From Nocardia sp. NBC_00403 (lineage in GTDB: Bacteria > Actinomycetota > Actinomycetes > Mycobacteriales > Mycobacteriaceae), in assembly GCF_036046055.1 (NCBI RefSeq), contig NZ_CP107939.1, forward strand, positions 1,984,001-2,048,000: 64,000 bases of DNA, written 5' to 3'. The notes beneath the pieces are model-generated. The model did no database searches and had not been told where the DNA came from. It was given only the letters and a program-made list of their open reading frames with translations. A program made the position numbers and the translations under genes. Below, in pieces: positions 16,383 to 24,104 of this stretch. How positions within the stretch are numbered: the first letter of the stretch is position 1; each line of letters begins with the position of its first letter.

Positions 16383-17204
16383 ATGAAGATAGGCATCACC
16401 ACCTTCGTTACTGACGAGGGGATCAGCGGTCCGAAGCTTGGCCTAGCGCTGGAGGAGCGGGGGTTCGAATCCCTATTCTTGCCTGAGCATTCGCATATTC
16501 CCGCGAGTCGGAAGTCCTCCGCCCCAGGCGGAGGTGAGCTGCCGCGGGTGTACTACCGCGCGTTGGACCCCTTCGTCACGCTCGGCGCCATCGCGGCGGT
16601 CACCGAGCGGTTGATCCTCGGAACCTCGGTCACCCTGCTGGTTCAGCGAGACGTCATCCACACCGCCAAGGAGGTCGCCTCGCTCGACCTGATCTCGAAC
16701 GGGCGCTTCGTATTCGGTGTCGGAGCGGGCTGGAATCGCGAGGAGATGGCCGATCACGGCACCGATCCGCGCACCCGCGGCGCGCGACTCGACGAGCAAC
16801 TCGAAGCCATCCGGAAGATCTGGACCGAGGACCTCGCCGAGTACCACGGCCGCTTTGTCGATTTCGACCCGATGTACGCCTGGCCGAAGCCCGTACAGCA
16901 ACCGCATCCGCCGATCTTCATCGGTGGCGGAGAGTCGGCGGCCCAACGCGCGATCCGCCACGGTGTCGGCTGGATCCCCGCCGCGGTGAACGATCCCGCG
17001 GCGATCCCGGCTCAGGTGGCCCAACTCGACGGCAATGACCTGCCTGTCACAGTCGCATTCGTCCCGCTCGATCCGGCTCTGGTCGACGGCTATGCCGAGG
17101 CCGGGGTACAGCGATTGGTCTTCAGCCTGCCGACCCTGCCAGAATCGGAAACGCTACGCACCCTCGACGAAATCACGAAGATAGCCGAGCGCCGGCTGGC
17201 CTGA
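16383..17204 (+). CDS. LLM-class F420-dependent oxidoreductase
   Basis: This is a 273-aa luciferase-like (TIM-barrel) oxidoreductase of the TIGR03619 type. It has LGLALEERGFESLFLPEHSH, an RVYYRALDPFVTLGAIAAVT segment, LGTSVTLLVQRDVIHTAKEV, LISNGRFVFGVGAGWNREEM and PHPPIFIGGGES. It probably reduces or oxidises a small molecule with F420 (FMN possible). The ATG follows the -10-like element by a few bases with no ribosome-binding site, so the transcript is probably leaderless. It is controlled by the divergent MerR protein by inference. Confidence 0.88.
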   Translation: MKIGITTFVTDEGISGPKLGLALEERGFESLFLPEHSHIPASRKSSAPGGGELPRVYYRALDPFVTLGAIAAVTERLILGTSVTLLVQRDVIHTAKEVASLDLISNGRFVFGVGAGWNREEMADHGTDPRTRGARLDEQLEAIRKIWTEDLAEYHGRFVDFDPMYAWPKPVQQPHPPIFIGGGESAAQRAIRHGVGWIPAAVNDPAAIPAQVAQLDGNDLPVTVAFVPLDPALVDGYAEAGVQRLVFSLPTLPESETLRTLDEITKIAERRLA

Positions 17205-17553
17205 AATCTGCGCGACTGCGGCGCGGGATCGCCCGTGCGGCAGCGGGCGGGATGACCGGACCGCACCAATCGTTGCGTTCACGGTGTCAGCATCGTGTAA
17301 ACGGCGAGTTCGGACGGCAGTCACGGTTGTGACCGTCGCCGCTTATCGTCGGCACGGAGTGACTGTCTTGCAGGAATTGCCGCGACGGGTTGCGATCGCT
17401 AGCTAAAACACGGGTTAGTTCAGTGTTGGAAGTTCCCCGCGACCGTCCGCTCTCGCACTACACGACGACTTTCGCGTCCGCAGCGAGTAGCACTCGACGT
17501 CATAGCAGAGGAGCACGTGGCGACGTCGGCCGCGGCGGATGGACGAATTCCGC
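17205..17553. other. intergenic stretch without a supported gene
   Basis: I see no conserved ORF, RNA or strong hairpin here. It separates two 3' ends. Confidence 0.5.
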
Positions 17554-17658
17554 CTAGGCGGCGCGTACGGCGGCGCTGGCGGCGCGGGCGATGTCGGCGA
17601 CGCTCGCCATCGCGACGGCCGCGAGGACACGTGCATGGTTGTTCGTCATGCGGGTCAT
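17554..17658 (-). CDS. 34-aa ORF coupled to the upstream surface-protein gene
   Basis: The ATG overlaps the TGA of the upstream gene (ATGA). The 34-residue product is Ala-rich (NNHARVLAAVAMASVADIAR) and could form one helix. It has no known family. Overlap suggests translational coupling, but so short an Ala-rich frame in GC-rich DNA may be fortuitous. Confidence 0.35.
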   Translation of the reverse strand: MTRMTNNHARVLAAVAMASVADIARAASAAVRAA

Positions 17659-18636
17659 GGCTGCCCAACCCCCACACCCGCACCGAACCCCGCACCCACC
17701 GTGCCACCGGCGACAGCGCCGACCATGGCGGCGGCACCGCCCAGCAGGGCCGCTCCGGCGGCAGCGCCCGCTGCCGCACCGATCGCTGTCCCGGCCACCC
17801 CGGAGGTCACCGTTCCGATGACCGGTACCGGTATTACCGTGCCGACCAGCGCACCGGCGATTCCGCCGACGGTGCCACCGACGAGACCGCCGACGACCGC
17901 GCCGAGAGCCGCAGCCGGTGCTCCGGCAACGACCGCACCACCGGCACTGGCCAGCGCGGCACCACCCAAGGTTGCGCCGCTGACCCGATCGGACCGTCCA
18001 GCGGGGATACCGACCGAATCGAGGGCCGTCGCGACCTGCGCCTCAGCGCCTGCCGCGATGTCGTTGATCGCGTCCGCGCACTCTGGGGGGGGGGGGTAGC
18101 CAGTCCGGTCGCAGTGCCTCCCACTGCCCGACCCGAATCGTGTTCTCCGGCGGCTCGATCGGCGCTACCGGTTCCACCGGTACGGGCAAATGCAGATCCT
18201 CGATCGCGATCGGCTCCACAGGCTGGTCCGCCGATGGTGCCGGGCGTGTCCCGGATCCGTGGCGGATCTCGGGGGGCTGCACGTAGTACACCGGCGGGGT
18301 CGGTGCGGGGTCCGGCGGCGGGGTCGGAGTGGAGGTGCCAGGCTGCAAGGGACTGGTGACACCCGGCTGATCAGTGATCACCGCCGGTGCACCGGTCGCG
18401 CTCGCGGCAGCCGCCGACAGCAAGACAATGGGCATCGCCTCGCCGGCCGTGGATTCCGCAGCTACGGCCGGACTAGTCACCGCCGCGAGCACGATTGCCA
18501 CCGGCACCGTGCTCGCGAGCACCGCTCTACTCCCACGGAAAGCCGTCGTGCACAGTCGATTACGGCACCGTGGCTCGGTACTCCTGTCTCGGAAATGGGT
18601 CACGCGGTGGCGTGGGGTTCTCACAGATTTGGACAT
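17655..18636 (-). pseudogene. secreted Gly/Ala-rich surface-type protein, out of frame at a poly-G run
   Basis: The 5' part encodes a long signal sequence (ASTVPVAIVLAAVTSPAVAA) and a Pro-rich stretch. At the 12-G run (18085-18096) the frame is lost. With one C fewer on the coding strand the reading continues PPECADAINDIAAGAEAQVA. It then enters a Gly/Ala-rich hydrophobic tail (ALGAVVGGLVGGTVGGIAGA ... VGAGFGAGVGVG) to the stop at 17655. Similar architecture occurs in Nocardia secreted proteins of unknown role. The gene is therefore intact except for tract length: OFF-phase, mutant or misread. The start at 18636 is by signal-peptide position. Confidence 0.7.
18085..18096. repeat. 12-G homopolymer inside a coding sequence
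   Basis: Twelve consecutive G on the plus strand (C on the coding strand) sit within the PPPP segment of the surface-type protein. Lengths of 11 or 14 would restore the full frame; 12 truncates it. Confidence 0.9.
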
Positions 18637-18889
18637 GCCAAATAGCCCTTCGAGTGCAACGCACCTCGACCTCACCCCTCGACCCGATCCAATCCCCTGC
18701 AAGTGACCTGGAGTTTCGACGGATGACCATCGACGTCCACGAAGACACCCACGTTCCCACTTGCCGACGAACTTGCCTGCGATCTGCGCCGACTACCCCA
18801 GCACGCCACTCCGTGGTGAGCAGCACTGTCCCCCAGACCATTTCCATACACCATCGCTGATTGTCCCGTGACAAGGAGTGCACTGCCCG

Positions 18890-19852
18890 ATGTTCGATGA
18901 CCGACCAGATCTCACCGAGCAACCGTCGAAGACCACCCGACCCAGGACGCTCACCGGGGCCGGTGTGACGGTCCTGGATACCGACCTGTTTTACGACCCA
19001 GACGATTTCGTCACGCTGGTCATCGCCGCGCGAACCGTGACCGATCTCGCTGTGGTCACCGCCAACGAGACTCGCGGGCGCCGCGCCCAGCTGGCGCGTC
19101 ATGTCCTGGATTTGATGGACCGGTCTGACGTTCCCGTCATCCCCGGAATCGATATCGGCGGCGAACACCGGTTCGTGATGGATGAATTCGTCGATCAACC
19201 CAACAAAACCGATGCCGACTCCAACGACGCGGTTCTCGACGCGGTCGACGGGCTCACCGACGCCGTCACCCGACTGTGCGCGGCCACGGACGGCCCGATC
19301 CGCTGGGTCGGGATGGGACCGATGACCAACCTGTCTGCCGTGCTGTGCCTGGTCCCCGATCTCGCCGAACGGATCGTAGTCACGCAGATGGGTGGCTGGC
19401 TGGATCGGTACCGAGACAAGACGTGCGCCTCGCACAACTTCCACACCGATCCCGTAGCGGCTGGTCTCGCGCTTCGCCTGACCCGCACACCACGGCTGGT
19501 CTTGTCGGATTTCACGAACTCCTCCGCGATCGACGTCACCGCCGACTGGGAGCTGCTGCGGCGACTGCAATCTGCTACCGCACCGAAGTGGGCGCAGTTG
19601 CTGGCGGCGAATTTCGATGCATGGTTTCAGCGGCAGAGCGCCAGGCAGCAGCGGCGCGGCAGTTGGATGCACGACCGGCTCACCTTCAGCGCCGCTCTCG
19701 GATTGCCGTTCGTCACCTTTACCCCTGAGCGGATACGGATCGAGCGCGACGCCCGTATCTACCGCGACCCCGACGGGCGCGCGATGGAGGTCGCGTGCGC
19801 GGTCGACTACGACGGCTTCATCGACTGGATGCACGAAGGAGTGAGCGCGTGA
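18890..19852 (+). CDS. nucleoside hydrolase (IUNH-type)
   Basis: This is a 320-aa inosine/uridine-preferring nucleoside hydrolase relative. The calcium-binding N-terminal motif DTDLFYDPDDF fits the family's DxDxxxDD pattern with an insertion. VTANETRGRRAQLARHVLDL, IRWVGMGPMTNLSAVL and HNFHTDPVAAGLAL follow. It would cleave the N-glycosidic bond of a nucleoside or related molecule. AAGGAG precedes it; ATG 18890 is preferred to an in-frame GTG at 18878. It is the first gene of a three-gene operon linked by GTGA overlaps to two proteins I do not recognise. Confidence 0.8.
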   Translation: MFDDRPDLTEQPSKTTRPRTLTGAGVTVLDTDLFYDPDDFVTLVIAARTVTDLAVVTANETRGRRAQLARHVLDLMDRSDVPVIPGIDIGGEHRFVMDEFVDQPNKTDADSNDAVLDAVDGLTDAVTRLCAATDGPIRWVGMGPMTNLSAVLCLVPDLAERIVVTQMGGWLDRYRDKTCASHNFHTDPVAAGLALRLTRTPRLVLSDFTNSSAIDVTADWELLRRLQSATAPKWAQLLAANFDAWFQRQSARQQRRGSWMHDRLTFSAALGLPFVTFTPERIRIERDARIYRDPDGRAMEVACAVDYDGFIDWMHEGVSA

Positions 19853-20169
19853 ACTGGCGACGCTGGATGCACGCGCATCCACCACAGATGACCACCATCT
19901 CGGGCTGCACGGACTCTCGCTCCCATCCGCCCGAGGCCAGACTCGGCGCGGTAGACGAGGGCCGTGTGCGGCTGCATGCCGATTGCGGGCGCGTGAAGTT
20001 CGATGGCGAGAACCGATTGATCAGCGTGGCGTGCCCAGCCGTGTTCTGCGGTTCGGTCTCGGTGTCGGACGACCGGATCGGTGCACACCGCACCTGGGAC
20101 GCCCGGCCGTGCGGGTGGGGCGGAGCGCTGATCGTCGACGACACCGCCACGGTACGGGCGGTGTCGTGA
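19849..20169 (+). CDS. hypothetical protein, second gene of nucleoside hydrolase operon
   Basis: This 106-aa protein starts at a GTG that overlaps the hydrolase stop. It is Cys/His-containing (ISGCTDSRSHPPEARLG, HADCGRVKFDG, ACPAVFCGS), with five cysteines that could bind metal. No family is recognised. The GTGA coupling on both sides implies stoichiometric production with its neighbours and a shared role. Confidence 0.65.
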   Translation: MNWRRWMHAHPPQMTTISGCTDSRSHPPEARLGAVDEGRVRLHADCGRVKFDGENRLISVACPAVFCGSVSVSDDRIGAHRTWDARPCGWGGALIVDDTATVRAVS

Positions 20170-20504
20170 ACGCACCAACGCTTCCCGATCCTGACGATGG
20201 TGCGCACCTGCAAGACCGCCTCACCGACCCGGGCGTGCTCACCGGGAACGACGCGATCCGCGCCATGAGTATCCACTACGGATGCCCGCCTCAGTGTCTG
20301 GTTCTTGGCCGTGCCCTGGACACGCTCAGTACGGAATACACGTCGATCGCTGTACCGGAAGGCCAGTCCAGCGTCGCCGAATCTGCGCAGCGATCCTCGA
20401 CCGGACCGATGCCATCAGAAAAATTCAGCGAGCTGGACGACCAACTTGCTGACAAACTCCAGATGCTACAGAGCCTCCGCCCACACATCGAAGCGCCGGA
20501 ATGA
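20166..20504 (+). CDS. hypothetical protein, third gene of nucleoside hydrolase operon
   Basis: This 112-aa acidic protein starts at a GTG overlapping the preceding stop. The N-terminal part (LTDPGVLTGNDAIRAMSIHY) and a C-terminal coiled helix (EKFSELDDQLADKLQMLQSL) are separated by a linker. No known domain is recognised. Its role is inferred only from coupling to the hydrolase operon. Confidence 0.6.
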   Translation: MNAPTLPDPDDGAHLQDRLTDPGVLTGNDAIRAMSIHYGCPPQCLVLGRALDTLSTEYTSIAVPEGQSSVAESAQRSSTGPMPSEKFSELDDQLADKLQMLQSLRPHIEAPE

Positions 20505-20692
20505 ATCCGGCGCTTTGACGCTTCCGCTGGTAACTACGGATCAGAAGATTAGGAGTCCGCGACGGCGCCCTATCTGCCGGACTCGAGACATTGTGACCAA
20601 GTAGTTCTCTGACGATATGGGCGAGATCGATGTTCTGAGCGTGACGTTGAGTGTTGCCAATCTGGCTGCCGAGAACCACTGCGATGTGAAGG

Positions 20693-20878
20693 TTATCGGC
20701 GGTCAGTGTGGTTGGAATTCGCCTCGTGAGCGGCTCTATCCGCGCTCGACTGCGCCCGTGACGCGAACCCGGATTTGGCGCTGCCGCTTCCTGGATTGCG
20801 GTCGGCTGCGGACTGGATTCGCGTGGCGCGGTCCTGCGTCATCTTGCTGTCGTCGCTCTTGCCACTGGATTTCGGCAT
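20693..20878 (-). CDS. small SMP-like protein (61 aa)
   Basis: The product begins MPKSSGKSDDSKMTQDRATR and continues IQSAADRNPG ... GFASRAQSSADR. This is the pattern of small seed-maturation-like (SMP) proteins common in Actinobacteria and likely disordered. AGGAGG sits ten bases before the ATG, which decides the start over the longer in-frame ORF from 21007. Function unknown; possibly stress related by family analogy. Confidence 0.7.
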   Translation of the reverse strand: MPKSSGKSDDSKMTQDRATRIQSAADRNPGSGSAKSGFASRAQSSADRAAHEANSNHTDRR

Positions 20879-21252
20879 CACACACTTCACCTCCTGTCGG
20901 CCCCCTCGTAGGGGTTCCCGCAGATCGTCCGAACACGCCTGCACCGGATCGTTCGTGCCCGGCGTCGTTGCTGGCCAGCCGTCGCTACTTGTCATCAAAC
21001 CTGCCATTTAATGGCTGACGTCAACCAACGACACCCGCGCACCCCAACGCTAGCAATCGATATCACAGCCAGAACTGGGCAGAATTTCAATGTATCCGCA
21101 GCTCAGAGGTTCACGGAACCAACTACACCCAACGCTGCCAACTCTTGACAACGACCTCCATCGCACGCTAGCGCGATGCGAGCACATGGAGTTACCCATG
21201 TACTTACGAGAGCAGCCTGTCGGGATCGGAAAAGGCGAGCCGCGAGTGCCGG
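20879..21252. other. intergenic stretch without a supported gene
   Basis: No credible ORF or RNA is visible. It carries the 5' region of the SMP-like gene and the 3' flank of the hemophore-related gene. Confidence 0.45.
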
Positions 21253-21642
21253 CTAGTAGCTGTGGCAGGAGTCGGCGACCGCGCGGATCGTTGCGCTCAT
21301 ACCGGAGGCACGCGGATCGTTCTGCGCGTTCTGCGCCGCACTCGGGTTCTCGTCGATGATGCGCTGGAATTCCGTGCGGCGCTGCTCGACCGGCTGATCG
21401 AACTTGCGCTGCAGCTCGGCCTTCTGGCTCGGGTTCGAGTCGAGAATCGAGGCCAGCTGCGGGGCCTTGGCATGCAGGGCAGCGTCGACCTGGGCGAAGG
21501 AGCAATCGGAGGTCAGCAGCGGCGCGGCCATATCGGTCATGGCGTCGGCGGAGGCGATGGTCGGCGCGAGGAACATCGCGACGGTGGCGAGTCCGCCCGC
21601 GGCGAATCCGGTGTAGGCGGGTCGACTGCGCAAGGCCTTCAT
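21253..21642 (-). CDS. secreted hemophore-related protein (MHB family)
   Basis: This 129-aa exported protein has a signal peptide (FAAGGLATVAMFLAPTIASA). A small helical domain follows with two cysteines, in TSDCSFAQVDAALHAKAP and VADSCHSY. This is the usual arrangement of Nocardia/Mycobacterium hemophore-related (MHB) proteins, which bind haem or resemble haem binders. The ATG at 21642 is placed by the signal peptide. It stands alone, divergent from nothing obvious, downstream of prpE on the same strand. Confidence 0.8.
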   Translation of the reverse strand: MKALRSRPAYTGFAAGGLATVAMFLAPTIASADAMTDMAAPLLTSDCSFAQVDAALHAKAPQLASILDSNPSQKAELQRKFDQPVEQRRTEFQRIIDENPSAAQNAQNDPRASGMSATIRAVADSCHSY

Positions 21643-21778
21643 AGTGTGGCTCCAGATCTTCGAGGGGTACGTCAGTGGTGGTCTCGACGCTGTCTCGAGG
21701 CTATTGCCATGGGCTGGCACATCGGTGAGCTATCCCTGAGAAACCTCTGAGGGATGTTAACGCCGGGTGAACGCAAAT

Positions 21779-23818
21779 CTATGACGGCACAACCGGATCC
21801 GCGTTCGGCGCGAGTGGCGTGCCGGTATCGGCCGATGGCGGTTGGGCAGCGGCGATCTGCTGCTCCAGGGCGGCGAGCACCGAGGAGTCCTCGATGGTCG
21901 AGGGGATCTCATAGGCGTCGCCCGCGGTGATCTGCCGGATTGTCTTGCGCAGGATCTTGCCCGACCTGGTCTTGGGCAGCGCGGAAACCACCACGGCATC
22001 GTGCAGGGTGGCGATGGCGCCGATCTGCTCGCGCACCCGCTCGATCAGTTCGTCGCGCAACTGCGTCGGGTCGATCTCGACGCCGGACTTGAGCACCACA
22101 TACGCGATCGGCCGCTGGCCCTTGAGTTCGTCGGGCAGTCCGATCACCGCGCATTCGGCGATCGCCGAATGACCTGAGATGGCGGCCTCGATGCTGCCCG
22201 CCGATAGTCGGTGCCCGGCCATATTGATGACATCGTCGCTGCGGCCGAGGACGAAGAGGTAGCCGTCGTCGTCGAAATATCCGGAGTCGCCGGTGAGATA
22301 GTGCCCGGGGAAAGCCGACATATAGGACCGGACGAAGCGCTCTTCATCGCGCCATAGGCCGGTGAGGGTGCCTGGCGGCATGGGTAGTCCGATGACGATA
22401 TTGCCCTCGGTACCTGGTGCGACCGGATTGCCCTCGGCGTCGAGGACGCGCAGCCGGAATCCGGGCACCGGCACCGACGCCGAGCCCGCCTTGATCGGAA
22501 GCTGTTGCAGGCCGAGTAGATTCGCGCAGATCGGCCAGCCCGTCTCGGTCTGCCACCAGTGGTCGACGACGGGGCAGTCGGGCCGGTCGGCGAGCAGGGT
22601 CTCGGTGGCCCATTCGTAGGTCGCCGGATCCAGCCGCTCGCCCGCGCAGAACAGCGCGCGCAGCGAGGACAGGTCGTAGCCGCGTGCCAGCGTGGCGTCG
22701 GCATCGGCCTTGCGAATGGCGCGCAGCGCGGTCGGCGCGGTGAACAGCACGCGGACCTGATGCTCGGCCACCACGCGCCAGTAGGCGCCCGCGTCCGGGG
22801 TGCCGACCGGTTTGCCCTCGTATAGAAGGGTTGTCGCGCCGACCAGCAATGGCGCGTACACGATGTAGGAGTGCCCGACGACCCACCCGACGTCGGAGGC
22901 GGCCCACATCACCTGTCCCGGCCCGACGTCGTAGATATTGCGCATGGACCAGGCCAGGGCAACCGCATGTCCGCCGTTATCCCGGACCACGCCCTTCGGC
23001 TTACCGGTGGTGCCCGAGGTGTACAGGATGTAGAGCGGATCGGTGGCGTCCACCGGCACCGGATCGGCGAGCGGTGCATCGCGCACGGCGTCGTCCCAAT
23101 CCAGCCACTGCGCCGCGACGGTCTGCGCGGAGCTCGGCAGTGATTCGGTCGCGGGCTGGGGGGCGGGGAAATGGATCGTCGGGAACTGCGCGCGCTGCTT
23201 CACGATGACATTGCGCGGCGCGCTGGTCTCGGCAAGATCCAACGCGTGCAACACGATCGGTGGGTAGTCGATCCGGCGGCCCGGCTCCAGACCACCGGAA
23301 GCAGTGATGATCAACACAGGCGCCGCGTCATCGATGCGTGCCGCGAGCTCGGGCGCCGCGAAGCCGCCGAAGACTACGGAATGCACCGCGCCGATGCGGG
23401 CGCAGGCGAGCATCGCGATGACCGCTTCGGGGATCATCGGCAGGTAGATGATGACGCGGTCGCCCTTGGTGACACCGAGCCGGACCATCGCGCCGGCGAA
23501 GCGGGAAACCTCTTCGAGGAGTTCGGCATAGGTGAAAACGCCTCTGGTGCCCGTCATAGCGGAGTCGTATATTAGGGCGGGCTGGTTGGCCCGGCCTTCC
23601 TCGATCGCGGTGTCTCCGTGCACATGTCGATCGAGGGCGTTGAAGGAGGTATTCAGGCGAGCATCAGGGAACCACCTGGTCACAGGGCGGGCCACGGTGT
23701 CGACGATCTGGGTTGGCGCGACCTCCCAATCGATCGCCTCCGCCGCACTGCTCCAGAACTCGGCCGGATCGACCAAGCTGGTCTGATAGACCGGTCGGTA
23801 GTCGTGCTTCGCGTTCAA
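21779..23818 (-). CDS. prpE: propionyl-CoA/acyl-CoA synthetase PrpE
   Basis: This is a 679-aa ANL-family synthetase activating propionate (or acetate) to the CoA thioester. It has the N-terminal ACS cap (VYQTSLVDPAEFW), the ATP loop YILYTSGTTGKPKG, WWQTETGWPI in the motif III/IV region, YLTGDSGYFDDDGYLFVLGR, and the C-terminal acetylation Lys in KTRSGKILRK. Length and the NAKHDYRPVYQ start fit PrpE better than AcsA. It is divergent from the conservon with about 285 bp between them. Propionyl-CoA supply would suit methyl-branched lipid synthesis. Confidence 0.9.
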   Translation of the reverse strand: MNAKHDYRPVYQTSLVDPAEFWSSAAEAIDWEVAPTQIVDTVARPVTRWFPDARLNTSFNALDRHVHGDTAIEEGRANQPALIYDSAMTGTRGVFTYAELLEEVSRFAGAMVRLGVTKGDRVIIYLPMIPEAVIAMLACARIGAVHSVVFGGFAAPELAARIDDAAPVLIITASGGLEPGRRIDYPPIVLHALDLAETSAPRNVIVKQRAQFPTIHFPAPQPATESLPSSAQTVAAQWLDWDDAVRDAPLADPVPVDATDPLYILYTSGTTGKPKGVVRDNGGHAVALAWSMRNIYDVGPGQVMWAASDVGWVVGHSYIVYAPLLVGATTLLYEGKPVGTPDAGAYWRVVAEHQVRVLFTAPTALRAIRKADADATLARGYDLSSLRALFCAGERLDPATYEWATETLLADRPDCPVVDHWWQTETGWPICANLLGLQQLPIKAGSASVPVPGFRLRVLDAEGNPVAPGTEGNIVIGLPMPPGTLTGLWRDEERFVRSYMSAFPGHYLTGDSGYFDDDGYLFVLGRSDDVINMAGHRLSAGSIEAAISGHSAIAECAVIGLPDELKGQRPIAYVVLKSGVEIDPTQLRDELIERVREQIGAIATLHDAVVVSALPKTRSGKILRKTIRQITAGDAYEIPSTIEDSSVLAALEQQIAAAQPPSADTGTPLAPNADPVVPS

Positions 23819-24104
23819 CCCGGTGACTCCCTAGCCTCGCCTCGATGCCCGCCTCGATAGATCAGGACGATTGTGGCAGACTTCACGCGACGCCCGGGTG
23901 GGTGCCGCGACCTCTGGTTATGCCTGGAACGGGCTGGTCAAGGCTTGTAGCCCTACTCGGAGTCAACCAAGAAGTTATTGATCCGTTAGAATCTGATGTC
24001 ACTTATTTGGGCAGTCGTAGACGCAATTTCTCGGCCAGCCGCAGTTCCTCGGCCAGCTCTGCCTGTCGAGCCAGCATGCGAGTGTGGAGGTTCGCTGATG
24101 GCGC

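Noticed and set aside
20617..21018. 133-aa plus-strand ORF
   Set aside because: It overlaps the SMP-like gene, which has a consensus ribosome-binding site and family match; this frame is Cys/Ser/Arg-rich without homology features.
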